Of a stretch of 19,227 nucleotides of DNA, positions 7,101 through 15,612 are shown in pieces. The stretch spans positions 1 through 19,227 of the forward strand of contig CAXAAR010000038.1 in assembly GCA_963966765.1 (NCBI GenBank). The letters are read 5' to 3'. Source of the DNA: Aequoribacter sp003520285 (GTDB lineage: Bacteria; Pseudomonadota; Gammaproteobacteria; Pseudomonadales; Halieaceae). Numbering within the stretch: position 1 is the stretch's first letter; each line of letters begins with the position of its first letter. The position numbers and the translations under genes are program-made. Under the pieces are notes generated by a model that made no database searches, was not told the DNA's origin, and saw only the letters and a list, made by a program, of their open reading frames with translations.

Positions 7101-8351
7101 CTACAGAAGCTTTTCGAGCTGATACAGCTGCTCGATCGTTTCGCGTTCTCGGACCACATGGCAGTCGGCTTGGTCTACTAGGATTTCTGCTGGACGCGGT
7201 CGACTATTGTAATTTGAAGCCATGGTGAAGCCATAGGCACCCGCGCCCATCAGTGCCAAATAGTCGCCATCAAGCAACGAGAGGTCGCGTCCTTTGGCCA
7301 AAAAGTCACCTGTTTCACAGACTGGTCCAACAATATCCCAAGAGGCACTGCTGATATGTGAGTGCCGGGTGAGCGGCTGAATGTCCATCCAGGCTTGATA
7401 CAGGGCTGGACGCAACATGTCGTTCATGGCCGCATCTACCAGAGCAAAGTGCCTTGTCTCGGTGACTTTTAAGGCATCTACTTGCATCAATAACACACCC
7501 GAATTCGCGACTATGGAGCGGCCAGGCTCTAAGAATAGCGCCAGTCCTCGCTGGGCGAGAGGTGCTTTTAAGGCCGACACATAGTCTTCGATTCCTGGGA
7601 TTTGTTCATTCTGGTAACGCACCCCTAAGCCGCCACCGGCATCGACGTGTTGCAAGCGAATGCCGTCGGCAGCAAGGCGGTCGACCAGTGCCAAAACGCG
7701 CTCAAGGGCATCTTGGAATGGCGCCAATTCAGTCAACTGCGAGCCGATATGGCAATCGATGCCGATGATCTCTAGGTTGGGACTGGTGTGGGCCAGTTGA
7801 TAGGCATGGTAGGCCTGCTCCATGCTGACCCCAAATTTATTGTCAGCAAGTCCGGTTGATATATAGGGATGCGTGTGTGCATCAACATCGGGGTTCACGC
7901 GGATAGAAACGGGTGCAATCAAGCCTAAGGTCTGCGCAATCTCTGAGAGCCGCTGAATTTCAGCGACCGATTCAATGTTAAAGCAGTGGATTCCTGCTTT
8001 GAGTGCGGTCTCGAGTTCGAGTGCCGTCTTAGCAACACCCGAGAACACGATCCGGTCTGGTCGCCCACCGGCCGCCAATACACGAGCGAGTTCTCCACCA
8101 CTGACAATATCGAAGCCGGCACCCAGTCGTGCCAATAACTGCAGCACCGCCAGATTACTGTTGGCCTTCACGGCGTAGCAGATGAGTCCCGGATGATCGC
8201 CCAAGGCGTTGATATAGCTTTGCATCGCACCGGTAATAGCGGCCTTAGAATAGACATAAGTGGGGGTGCCGTAGCGCTCGCAGATGCTTGCTAATTCAAC
8301 GTCTTCACACCACAGCTGCTGGTCTCGATAGTCAAAAAAAGCCGGGAGCAT
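7101..8351 (-). CDS. lysA: Diaminopimelate decarboxylase LysA
   Basis: Catalyses the last step of lysine synthesis, decarboxylation of meso-diaminopimelate, using PLP. In this fold-III enzyme of about 416 residues, the PLP lysine is in YAVKANSN near residue 62. HIGSQ, GGGLGVRY and EPGRSIVANSG (phosphate-binding and barrel motifs) follow in order. CETGDF supplies the active-site cysteine from the partner subunit, and GAYGFTMASNYNSRPRP closes the C-terminal domain. I use the ATG at 8351, which overlaps the lptM TGA stop as TGATG. A GTG one codon upstream (8354) is equally possible, since GAGGG is slightly better spaced to it. Position lptM-lysA-dapF is standard for gammaproteobacteria. Confidence 0.96.
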   Translation of the reverse strand: MLPAFFDYRDQQLWCEDVELASICERYGTPTYVYSKAAITGAMQSYINALGDHPGLICYAVKANSNLAVLQLLARLGAGFDIVSGGELARVLAAGGRPDRIVFSGVAKTALELETALKAGIHCFNIESVAEIQRLSEIAQTLGLIAPVSIRVNPDVDAHTHPYISTGLADNKFGVSMEQAYHAYQLAHTSPNLEIIGIDCHIGSQLTELAPFQDALERVLALVDRLAADGIRLQHVDAGGGLGVRYQNEQIPGIEDYVSALKAPLAQRGLALFLEPGRSIVANSGVLLMQVDALKVTETRHFALVDAAMNDMLRPALYQAWMDIQPLTRHSHISSASWDIVGPVCETGDFLAKGRDLSLLDGDYLALMGAGAYGFTMASNYNSRPRPAEILVDQADCHVVRERETIEQLYQLEKLL

Positions 8352-8461
8352 CACGGATTACCCTCAGGTTGCGGTGGTATTATGGGTTGTTCTAGCGGGC
8401 CCATTTGGCCACAGCCGCACAGCGAGGCGATCAATAGGAGCTGGAGCAAGGCTCTTTTCAT
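8351..8461 (-). CDS. lptM: LPS translocon maturation chaperone LptM (YifL-like small lipoprotein)
   Basis: A 36-residue lipoprotein gene between argH and lysA. It begins MKRALLQLLLIASLCGCGQM and continues GPLEQPIIPPQPEGNP before TGA. The hydrophobic stretch and C-G-C lipobox followed by GxxGPL and a proline-rich tail match E. coli LptM (YifL: LTGCGLKGPLYFPP). LptM binds the LptD-LptE outer-membrane LPS translocon and promotes its disulfide maturation. Its ATG overlaps the argH stop as ATGA and its TGA overlaps the lysA ATG, so it is wedged between both neighbours by overlaps. This copy has only about 20 residues after the acylated cysteine, shorter than in E. coli. Placement beside lysA is classic for this family. 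Confidence 0.88.
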   Translation of the reverse strand: MKRALLQLLLIASLCGCGQMGPLEQPIIPPQPEGNP

Positions 8462-9855
8462 CGCTCTGCCAGCCTTTGCATTGCGCGTTCGCAAGCGGCA
8501 CTGACCTGCGCTGGTGCCGTTCCACCGATATGATTTCGAGCCGATACAGAAGCTTCGAGCGATAGAGCCTCAAAGACATCTGCTTCGATCTGGCTGTGGA
8601 AGTTGCGAAGTTCTGGCAAGCTCAGCTCGCTCAAGTCAATACCGCGCTCAACACACAGGCCTACCGCAGAGCCAACAACTTCGTGTGCATCTCTAAAAGG
8701 CAGACCTTTGCGCACCAGGTAATCTGCCAGATCGGTTGCTGTTGCAAAGCCCTTCAGCGCGGCTGAGCGCATGGCCTCAAGGTTGGGTTCCAAATTCGGA
8801 ATCATATCCGCAAAGGCCCGCAATGAATCATGAACGGTATCGATGGAATCGAACAGCGGCTCTTTGTCTTCCTGATTGTCTTTGTTGTAAGCCAGTGGCT
8901 GCCCCTTGATCAGGGTGAGTAGCGAAATCAGGTTGCCATTGGCTCGTCCGGTTTTACCGCGCACCAGCTCGGGCACATCGGGGTTCTTTTTCTGGGGCAT
9001 GATGGATGACCCGGTGCAGAAACGATCGGGCAGGCGCACAAAATCGAACTGAACGGATGTCCACAAAATGAGTTCCTCAGACATCCGCGAGAGATGCGTC
9101 ATGGTCAATGCTGCGAACGCACAAAATTCCACGGCGAAGTCACGATCAGAGACAGAGTCTAGGGAGTTCTCCGTAGGCGCTCTAAATCCAAGTGTTGCAG
9201 CACTCATGTGTCGATCAATCGGATAGCTGGTACCAGCCAGAGCAGCGGCACCGAGCGGACATAAGTTCATTCGATAGCGACAATCCATGAGTCGGGAGTA
9301 GTCGCGCTCTAACATTTCATTCCAAGCCAGTAAATGATGCCCGAATGAGACGGGTTGAGCGGTCTGAAGATGCGTAAATCCTGGCATGATCGTGTGCGTA
9401 TGGGCTCGTGCAAGGTCAATAATGCCGCGCTGTAAACGCGTCAGTTCAGCTGCAATCAGATCGATACTATTGCGCAAATGCAGGCGAATGTCAGTGGCGA
9501 CTTGATCATTGCGCGAACGTCCCGTGTGCAGCTTTTTACCTGCTGCTCCGATAAGCTGAGTGAGCCGACTCTCGATATTCATATGAACATCTTCGAGTTC
9601 AACCGACCAAGAAAAATTACCGGCATCGATCTCGGCTTTAATCGTTGCGAGTCCCTGTTGAATTTGCTCGAGTTCGGATGCCGTGAGCACGCCCACTGAC
9701 TGCAACATGGCTGCATGAGCGAGCGAGCCTTCGATGTCTTCATGAGCCATCCGCTGATCGAAGGTCACCGAGGCTGTAAAGCGTTGCACGAAGGCGTCAG
9801 TGCCCTCGGTAAACCGTCCACCCCAAAGGGTGCTTTTTGTGGTGCTGTCCGCCAT
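8458..9855 (-). CDS. argH: Argininosuccinate lyase ArgH
   Basis: Splits argininosuccinate into arginine and fumarate, the last arginine-synthesis step, as a cytoplasmic homotetramer. The 465-residue protein opens LWGGRFTEGTDAFVQRFTAS. It has the family blocks TGRSRNDQVATD (111-122), the catalytic-histidine motif GFTHLQTAQP (159-168) and the fumarase/aspartase signature GSSIMPQKKNPD (282-293). Nothing is missing. GGAG lies before the ATG at 9855, and a putative promoter lies at about 9894. It heads a seven-gene minus-strand string, overlapping lptM by four bases, and diverges from hemC; the argH/hemC divergence is also seen in pseudomonads. No ArgR box was recognised upstream. Confidence 0.97.
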   Translation of the reverse strand: MADSTTKSTLWGGRFTEGTDAFVQRFTASVTFDQRMAHEDIEGSLAHAAMLQSVGVLTASELEQIQQGLATIKAEIDAGNFSWSVELEDVHMNIESRLTQLIGAAGKKLHTGRSRNDQVATDIRLHLRNSIDLIAAELTRLQRGIIDLARAHTHTIMPGFTHLQTAQPVSFGHHLLAWNEMLERDYSRLMDCRYRMNLCPLGAAALAGTSYPIDRHMSAATLGFRAPTENSLDSVSDRDFAVEFCAFAALTMTHLSRMSEELILWTSVQFDFVRLPDRFCTGSSIMPQKKNPDVPELVRGKTGRANGNLISLLTLIKGQPLAYNKDNQEDKEPLFDSIDTVHDSLRAFADMIPNLEPNLEAMRSAALKGFATATDLADYLVRKGLPFRDAHEVVGSAVGLCVERGIDLSELSLPELRNFHSQIEADVFEALSLEASVSARNHIGGTAPAQVSAACERAMQRLAER

Positions 9856-9893
9856 GGTGATCTCCAGCGCGGTGGGGCTTGATAAAAGCGGGC

Positions 9894-9899
9894 AGTATA
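9894..9899 (-). promoter_or_regulatory. Putative -10 element of the argH operon promoter
   Basis: On the minus strand TATACT (5 of 6 to TATAAT) lies 38 bp before the argH ATG. No good -35 is present at 16-18 bp; the best partner, TTCACG or TCACGC, is poor. Tentative. Confidence 0.4.
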
Positions 9900-9966
9900 A
9901 CAGTTAATTGCGAATCGGCGTGAATCCAAACCGAGTGTGTATTGGGGCTGTATTCCTCGTCTCGGT

Positions 9967-9994
9967 TTGAGGCGACAGGGCTAACTGGTATGAT
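9967..9994 (+). promoter_or_regulatory. Putative sigma-70 promoter of hemCDXY
   Basis: TTGAGG (9967-9972), a 16-bp spacer and TATGAT (9989-9994) match the -35/-10 consensus at 4 of 6 and 5 of 6. Transcription would begin about 10001, leaving a short leader with TGAGGTGA before the hemC ATG at 10018. Confidence 0.55.
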
Positions 9995-10017
9995 TGCGGT
10001 TTATTCTGAGGTGACTT

Positions 10018-10944
10018 ATGGCAGACATTGTAATCGCGACGCGAGAATCGCCATTGGCGCTGTGGCAAGCGAATCACGTAAAGGCTGCGCTGGAGCAGGC
10101 TCATCCAGAGTTGCGTGTCACCTTGCTCGGTATGACCTCGCGCGGTGATCAGCTGCTCGATTCGCCGCTGTCAAAACTCGGCGGCAAAGGATTGTTCGTG
10201 AAGGAGCTTGAAACTGCTCTGCTTGAAGGTCGGGCGGACATTGCGGTGCATTCCATGAAAGATGTGCCAATGCACTTTCCAGACGGGCTCTCTCTGGGCC
10301 CAATCTGCGCTCGTGAAACGCCTAATGATGCTTTCGTGAGCCATAGGTTTAGTTCGATTGACGAGCTTCCAGCAGGCGCCATTGTTGGGACTTCCAGCCT
10401 TCGCAGAGAAAGCCAGCTGCGCGCCTATCGACCCGACCTTCAAGTGAAATTTTTGCGGGGCAATGTTAACACCAGATTAGCAAAGCTCGACGACGGCCAG
10501 TACGACGCCATCATACTCGCCGCCGCTGGCTTAATCCGACTTGGATTCGAAGATCGTATCCGCGCTCTACTGAGCTACGAGCAGTCACTGCCAGCTGGCG
10601 GTCAGGGCGCGGTGGGGATCGAGCTTCGCTCCGCCGATGCCGCCACCCGGCGCTGGTTGGACGTTCTGCATGATCCCAAGACAGCGGCCGAGGTCACGGC
10701 CGAGAGGGCTCTAAACAGAACGCTGAATGGTGGGTGTCAGGTCCCCATTGCCGCCTTCTGCCTAGCCACCGATGATATCCTCTGGCTTCGAGGCTTGGTG
10801 GCCTCAGTAGATGGCAGGACACTGCTGCAAGCTGAAGCTCGCGGTCCTTGGGCAGATGCCGAACTCTTAGGTGAAACTGTTGCCCACAAACTGCTGTCGC
10901 AAGGTGCCCAAGCTATTTTGGATGAGGTTTATGCTGCGCAGTAA
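10018..10944 (+). CDS. hemC: Porphobilinogen deaminase (hydroxymethylbilane synthase) HemC
   Basis: Polymerises four porphobilinogen molecules to hydroxymethylbilane in tetrapyrrole synthesis. The 308-residue protein starts IVIATRESPLALWQANHV. It has GGKGLFVKELE (55-65), catalytic Asp82 in HSMKDVPMHF, GTSSLRRESQLR (124-135), LRGNVNTRLAKLD and the Cys240 loop NGGCQVPIAAF that carries the dipyrromethane cofactor. All key residues are present and length is normal. It heads the hemC-hemD-hemX-hemY operon; hemD, starting 14 bp before its stop, encodes the enzyme using its unstable product. Confidence 0.97.
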   Translation: MADIVIATRESPLALWQANHVKAALEQAHPELRVTLLGMTSRGDQLLDSPLSKLGGKGLFVKELETALLEGRADIAVHSMKDVPMHFPDGLSLGPICARETPNDAFVSHRFSSIDELPAGAIVGTSSLRRESQLRAYRPDLQVKFLRGNVNTRLAKLDDGQYDAIILAAAGLIRLGFEDRIRALLSYEQSLPAGGQGAVGIELRSADAATRRWLDVLHDPKTAAEVTAERALNRTLNGGCQVPIAAFCLATDDILWLRGLVASVDGRTLLQAEARGPWADAELLGETVAHKLLSQGAQAILDEVYAAQ

Positions 10945-11671
10945 ACCGCGGGTGATTGTAACGCGACCTGCAGAGCAGCAGTCCGGATTAGTGGCCTTAC
11001 TGGATCAGAATGGGTTTGAGCCCATCCCTGTGCCAATGCTCCAAATTGAACGGCTACCCGAGCTCCCACTACCTGATTTAACCGGCTTTGATACCCTAGT
11101 TTTTATTAGTACCAATGCGGTGAGTGCTTGGGAACAAGCTGCCACGGCTCAACCCGTTAAGATATCGTCAACAGTCCGGGTCTTTGGCGTTGGGCATCAA
11201 ACGGTGAAGGCTTTGGCACATATCGGCATGAGTGCCACGACCCCAACCGTCATGACTACCGAAGGCTTACTCAATGAGCCATGGTTTCAACAGAAGAGGT
11301 CGGTGCTGATTGTGAAAGGGGAGGGTGGCAGAATCACCCTCCAGCAGACCTTGCAAGAACAGGGGTCGGTAGTAGACACTTGGAGCGGCTACCAGCGCAT
11401 GGGCCCCAGCGAAGAAGCGCAACGTCGACTTGCGCAGCTTCTCACCGAGGGCGTAGATGCTATGCTGGTGCAAAGCGGCGAGGCTCTGGCGCATGCAATC
11501 GATTCGGCAGGCCCCTTGTTGGCGCACCTTATTCTTGTGGTGCCATCTGAACGGGTGGCTCTGCAGACGCAAGGCTTGACCTGCCGCGTGGTGGTCGCAC
11601 CCAGCGCACTTGACTCGGACATGGTCGCGGCGCTCAATCAGGCCATGGAACAACAGGAGATACAGCAATGA
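10931..11671 (+). CDS. hemD: Uroporphyrinogen-III synthase HemD
   Basis: Cyclises hydroxymethylbilane with inversion of ring D to uroporphyrinogen III. I start it at the ATG at 10931 (MLRSKPRVIVTRPAEQQSGL), which gives 246 residues, the usual family length, preceded by GATGAGG. An in-frame ATG at 10871 would add 20 residues with no family resemblance, deep inside hemC. HemD sequences diverge greatly; recognisable pieces are the VTRPAEQ opening, FISTNAV near residue 60, VKGEGGR near 132 and QSGEAL in the second domain. The gene overlaps hemC by 14 bp and hemX by 4 bp (ATGA). Identification leans on both the motifs and its location after hemC. Confidence 0.93.
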   Translation: MLRSKPRVIVTRPAEQQSGLVALLDQNGFEPIPVPMLQIERLPELPLPDLTGFDTLVFISTNAVSAWEQAATAQPVKISSTVRVFGVGHQTVKALAHIGMSATTPTVMTTEGLLNEPWFQQKRSVLIVKGEGGRITLQQTLQEQGSVVDTWSGYQRMGPSEEAQRRLAQLLTEGVDAMLVQSGEALAHAIDSAGPLLAHLILVVPSERVALQTQGLTCRVVVAPSALDSDMVAALNQAMEQQEIQQ

Positions 11672-12879
11672 GCGACTCCGATCATCGTGATAAGCCATTA
11701 ACGCCTTCGGATACAGCGACGCCGTCAGAATCGCTCGAACCGACACCGTCCACTGCGTCTGAACAACCACGCTCGGTCGCTGGGCACAGCTCTGTGTCAG
11801 CATCTAAGGTAAAAGGCTCTTGGGCTGGACGATTTGCCTTGTTGCTGGTCTTGATTTTGATCGCGGGCCTGGGTGCCAGCGGCTGGTGGCTATATCCTCA
11901 ATGGCAGGCTCGCGAGCGCGCCCTAGCTCAAGATTTAGAGACGCTTCGTGCACAACTGGCTCAGATTCCAGCAGTCGAAGCCGAGCGTGCTCTGTGGCAG
12001 GCTGCCTTAGGGTCGACTGAGGCGAGTGTGGCACGAGTACTAGAATCTGTGCAGCAAGATCGACGCTTGCTGACTCAAGAACTGACCGTGATGCGTGAAG
12101 CAGATCGAGCTCAACGCGAAGCGCTTCGCCAGTTTAGCGCTGCCGACCAACGTATTTGGCAGTTGGCTGAGGCGCGTTACATGCTTCGACTTGCCCATCA
12201 ACGCCTAAGTCTCGGGGGTGATGTTTCGGTCGCGCTAACCCTATTAGATAGCGTCGATAAGAGTCTACAGTCGCTCGATGATCCGCGGCTGACGTCTGTT
12301 CGCTCTGCACTCGCCTTCGATAAAGAAGCCTTATCTCGGGTGAATGCTATCGATATCGAGGGTACTTATTTTCAGATCAGTGCTCTGCTCGAGCAACTGT
12401 CGGTCGCGTCTTACAGCCCTGCTTGGATCGCGTCTCAAAGCGCACCACCTGAGATGCCTGATACATCGAATCAGCCGACTACCAAGGACGACAGCGTTTG
12501 GGTCCGGTTACTCGCTAAGTTGGATGACTATCTTCAGGTGCGCCCCTTGCAGCTGGAGCAGGATTGGGTGAACCCGACTCAGGCAAATATGTTGCTGCAG
12601 AACCTACAGCTCTTACTCACGCAATCACAAATAGCACTCATTGCGCGGGATGATCGCTTGTATCACGCCAGTCTCGAACAGGTCAGCGACTGGCTGGATC
12701 GCTATGTCATCATGGATCAAGACGCTCAGGCACATCTTCGAAAGCGTATTGCCGAATTACAGACACTATCACTCACCCGCGAACTACCGAGTATTGACCG
12801 ATCGATCATCGCACTCACCGATTACATGGCGCTAGAACCGGAAACCCCAGCTCGCAGTAATCAGGATGCAAGCTCGTGA
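11668..12879 (+). CDS. hemX: HemX family membrane protein (haem operon)
   Basis: A 403-residue HemX-type protein, often mislabelled uroporphyrinogen-III C-methyltransferase though it has no methyltransferase motifs. Residues 1-50 are a disordered Ser/Thr/Pro-rich cytoplasmic tail. One membrane segment (about 54-75, FALLLVLILIAGLGASGWWL) follows, then a long alpha-helical periplasmic domain with a coiled coil (about 76-160) and the typical FSAADQRIWQLAEARYMLRLAHQRLSL-like block around 155-180. Its biochemical role is not firmly known; it may scaffold haem or cell-envelope proteins. The ATG overlaps the hemD stop, and its TGA overlaps the GTG of hemY, so the four genes are probably translationally coupled. 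Confidence 0.9.
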   Translation: MSDSDHRDKPLTPSDTATPSESLEPTPSTASEQPRSVAGHSSVSASKVKGSWAGRFALLLVLILIAGLGASGWWLYPQWQARERALAQDLETLRAQLAQIPAVEAERALWQAALGSTEASVARVLESVQQDRRLLTQELTVMREADRAQREALRQFSAADQRIWQLAEARYMLRLAHQRLSLGGDVSVALTLLDSVDKSLQSLDDPRLTSVRSALAFDKEALSRVNAIDIEGTYFQISALLEQLSVASYSPAWIASQSAPPEMPDTSNQPTTKDDSVWVRLLAKLDDYLQVRPLQLEQDWVNPTQANMLLQNLQLLLTQSQIALIARDDRLYHASLEQVSDWLDRYVIMDQDAQAHLRKRIAELQTLSLTRELPSIDRSIIALTDYMALEPETPARSNQDASS

Positions 12880-14039
12880 GTGGCCTGCTTCGGTACTTGC
12901 TGATTGGTCTACTCCTCGGTTTAGGCTTGGTCCTTGCCATTCGAGGCGACGCAGGCTATGTGCTGGTTGTATTTCAGGGTTGGAGTGTCGAAACCACGGT
13001 TTGGATCTTGCTCGGCACCCTCATTTTGGGACTCGTGGGCCTTGGCTTCTCATTACGAGTACTATCCGCTGTCGTTAGTACGCCAGCGACGATTGCGCAG
13101 TGGCGCAATCAACAGCGCGATCGTGCTCAAACCAATGCTTTGGAGGCCGCGCTTAAGTTCAGCGTGTTAGAGAATCCTACTGCCGCCGCCGAGCCGTTGA
13201 AACGTGCCTTTAAACAAGAGTCATCAACCTGGCGAGCCTTAGCTCTGGCGAAGAATGCCCTCGCTCGGGGCGACTTCAAACGCGCCGAGACGCTGCTCAG
13301 TCAGGCCCAGAACAACTCCGACGATGCGGAAACGGAGATCACCTTAAAGACGCTTCAAGCGGAGCTCGCCTGGCATCAAGGAGACTTTCTTGAGGCAAAG
13401 AACCTGTTATCTCAAGTGGTCGATAGAACCGATGCCCCTTTGGCATCACTTCGATTGGCGCTACTGATCGATACGCAGTTGGGGCATCACAAAGCCTGCA
13501 TAGAGACCTTACTGAATCCCACCATCGTTCAACACACGCCAGCGCAGCAGCATACAAGGGAGCTATTACAATCGGCGCGGGCCTATTTTGATCACTCCCT
13601 CAGCGCTAAAAAGAGTATGGCGTTATATCGACAACTACCCAAGCCCTCGCAACAGTCTGCCGATGTCACACAAGCCTTATTCGAGAGCTTGCTCCACAGC
13701 GACGATCCTTCACAAGCAGTCAGTATGATGCAGTCTATTCACAAGAAGGGGTGGCCTGTTGAGGCTTTGCGAAGCGCCGCGTACGCACCTTCAGCAGCGC
13801 TGCGCGACTTGAGTGCAAAGCAGGCCGTAACAGCTTTGGGTGATCATAAAGACACGGCGATCGGCCACCTTTTACAGGGACGCATCGCCGCAACTGCAAA
13901 GATATGGGGCGTCGCAAAAACGCATCTAGAGACCAGTTATCGATTGCACGAACAAGCCTTTACAGCGAGGTCGATCGCTCAGGTATGTGTGGCGATGAAC
14001 GATGAAAAAACAGCACTACACTGGTTTTCACTCAGCTGA
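12876..14039 (+). CDS. hemY: HemY family TPR membrane protein (haem operon)
   Basis: A 387-residue proteobacterial HemY, unrelated to the Bacillus protoporphyrinogen oxidase of the same name. Two N-terminal membrane segments (about 5-22 and 42-66) flank a short periplasmic loop containing GDAGYVLVVFQGWSVETT, the family signature. A cytoplasmic TPR-like helical region fills the rest (e.g. NALARGDFKRAETLLSQAQN near 130-150, HQGDFLEAKNLLSQ). Role in haem synthesis is implied by gene order; no enzymatic activity is proven. The start is GTG at 12876, overlapping the hemX TGA (GTGA). The final TPR portion appears shorter than in some homologues. It converges on ubiD with a 7-bp gap and no visible terminator. 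Confidence 0.9.
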   Translation: MSGLLRYLLIGLLLGLGLVLAIRGDAGYVLVVFQGWSVETTVWILLGTLILGLVGLGFSLRVLSAVVSTPATIAQWRNQQRDRAQTNALEAALKFSVLENPTAAAEPLKRAFKQESSTWRALALAKNALARGDFKRAETLLSQAQNNSDDAETEITLKTLQAELAWHQGDFLEAKNLLSQVVDRTDAPLASLRLALLIDTQLGHHKACIETLLNPTIVQHTPAQQHTRELLQSARAYFDHSLSAKKSMALYRQLPKPSQQSADVTQALFESLLHSDDPSQAVSMMQSIHKKGWPVEALRSAAYAPSAALRDLSAKQAVTALGDHKDTAIGHLLQGRIAATAKIWGVAKTHLETSYRLHEQAFTARSIAQVCVAMNDEKTALHWFSLS

Positions 14040-14046
14040 TTTCGCC

Positions 14047-15531
14047 TTAACGCTCTATTCCCAACTCTGACCACATTGAATCGATCCGACTTTTGACCTC
14101 GTCACTCATAGCGATTGCATGACCCCACTCCCGATCGGTTTCACCCGGCCACTTGTGGGTAGCATCGAAACCGACTTTCGAGCCCAGCCCGGCGACTGGT
14201 GACGCAAAATCGAGGTAATCGATCGGGGTGTTATCAACAAAGACACTGTCTCTTCTGGGATCCATGCGCGTTGTCATCGCCCAAATAATGTCTTCCCAGT
14301 TGCGCGCATTAATATCGTCGTCTGTCACAATAATAAACTTGGTGTACATGAACTGCCGCAAGAACGACCAAACGCCGAGCATCACCCGTTTTGCATGACC
14401 TGGATACTCTTTCCTCATGGTCACCACGGCGAGTCGATACGAGCATCCCTCGGGTGGCAGATAAAAATCGATAATCTCTGGGAACTGTTTCTTTAGAATG
14501 GGCACAAAGACTTCATTCAAAGCCGCCCCCAGCACCGCTGGCTCATCGGGTGGTCGTCCTGTATAGGTGCTGTGATAAATCGGATCCTCGCGATATGTCA
14601 TAGCTGTGACCGTGAACACAGGAAATCGCTCTACCTCGTTGTAGTAGCCGGTATGATCGCCAAACGGACCTTCGTCGGCCTCTTCACCGGGATTAAGGTG
14701 ACCTTCTAAAATGATCTCGGCTGAGGCGGGGACTTGCAGTCCATGATCTTTACAGAGCGGCGATAAACACTCGACCAGTTCGGTTTTACTACCTCTAAGG
14801 AGCCCCGCAAAAGCGTACTCAGACAGACTATCTGGCACTGGGGTAACGGCGCCAAGAGTGGTCGCCGGATCTGCCCCAAGCGCCAGCGCCACGGGATAAG
14901 GCTTGCCGGGATTCTGCTGTTGCCAATCGCGGTAGTCGAGAGCACCACCGCGATGCGAGAGCCAGCGCAAGATCAGTTTATTGCGCCCTATTTTTTGCAT
15001 CCGGTAGATACCTAAATTTTGACGCTCTTTGTTTGGGCCACGCGTAATGACGAGCGGCCAAGTCACTAAGGGCCCTACATCGCCTGGCCAGCATGTTTGA
15101 ATTGGTAGGTCGTCGAGATTCACATCGTCATTGAACTTGGCATGTCGTTGGCATTCGCCATTCCGAACGACCTTGGGTGCCATATTCAGGACTTGCTTTA
15201 AAATGGGTGCTTTATCCCACGCGTCTTTGAATCCTTTCGGTGGATCCGGTTGTCTCAAATAAGCAAGAATTTCACCAACCTCTCGCAGCGCTGCAACTGA
15301 CTCGGCGCCCATACCCATAGCGACTCGCTCTTGCGTGCCAAACAGGTTGGCTAACACCGGCATCTTACCTTGGGTGGGATTCTCGAACAGCAGTGCTGGT
15401 CCACCTTGTTTCAGGGTGCGGTCGGCAATTTCTGTCATTTCAAGATAGGGGTCGATGGGTTGAGTAATGCGAACTAAGTCTCCTTTGCTTTCGAGTGCCG
15501 CGATAAACTCGCGCAGATCCTTATAGCTCAT
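14047..15531 (-). CDS. ubiD: 3-octaprenyl-4-hydroxybenzoate decarboxylase UbiD
   Basis: Decarboxylates the polyprenyl-4-hydroxybenzoate intermediate of ubiquinone synthesis using prenylated FMN supplied by UbiX. The 494-residue length matches the family. It begins YKDLREFIAALESKGDLVRI. It carries GIYRMQ-K-GRNKLILRW (175-190), part of the cofactor/metal site, and the diagnostic EADEGPFGDHTGYY (284-297) with essential acidic residues. HKWPGETDREWG near the C-terminus is also conserved. It follows rho on the minus strand, as in pseudomonads, but 793 bp of repeat DNA intervenes. Its own sigma-70 promoter is visible at 15557-15585, so it is probably transcribed separately. Weak GAG ribosome site. 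Confidence 0.97.
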   Translation of the reverse strand: MSYKDLREFIAALESKGDLVRITQPIDPYLEMTEIADRTLKQGGPALLFENPTQGKMPVLANLFGTQERVAMGMGAESVAALREVGEILAYLRQPDPPKGFKDAWDKAPILKQVLNMAPKVVRNGECQRHAKFNDDVNLDDLPIQTCWPGDVGPLVTWPLVITRGPNKERQNLGIYRMQKIGRNKLILRWLSHRGGALDYRDWQQQNPGKPYPVALALGADPATTLGAVTPVPDSLSEYAFAGLLRGSKTELVECLSPLCKDHGLQVPASAEIILEGHLNPGEEADEGPFGDHTGYYNEVERFPVFTVTAMTYREDPIYHSTYTGRPPDEPAVLGAALNEVFVPILKKQFPEIIDFYLPPEGCSYRLAVVTMRKEYPGHAKRVMLGVWSFLRQFMYTKFIIVTDDDINARNWEDIIWAMTTRMDPRRDSVFVDNTPIDYLDFASPVAGLGSKVGFDATHKWPGETDREWGHAIAMSDEVKSRIDSMWSELGIER

Positions 15532-15556
15532 AGTATGTACTCAAGTTGAAAACCGC

Positions 15557-15585
15557 ATTGTAGCGTTAAGCGGTAGGCATACCAA
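15557..15585 (-). promoter_or_regulatory. Putative sigma-70 promoter of ubiD
   Basis: Read on the minus strand, TTGGTA (15585-15580), a 17-bp spacer and TACAAT (15562-15557) match the -35/-10 consensus at 4 of 6 and 5 of 6. The -10 lies 25 bp before the ubiD ATG. It lies outside the repeat block, about 27 bp from its edge. Confidence 0.6.
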
Positions 15586-15612
15586 ACCACCATTGGGTTC
15601 TACTGAGTTTTG

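Noticed and set aside
8364..8579. 71-codon minus-strand open frame over the argH-lysA junction
   Set aside because: Another frame over the same bases encodes the lptM lipoprotein and the argH C-terminus, which fit known families.
10871..10930. Upstream ATG for hemD
   Set aside because: Would add 20 residues inside hemC with no similarity to HemD; the ATG at 10931 gives the canonical N-terminus and length.
11267..11803. 178-codon minus-strand open frame
   Set aside because: Antisense to hemD and the start of hemX; no family resemblance or ribosome site.
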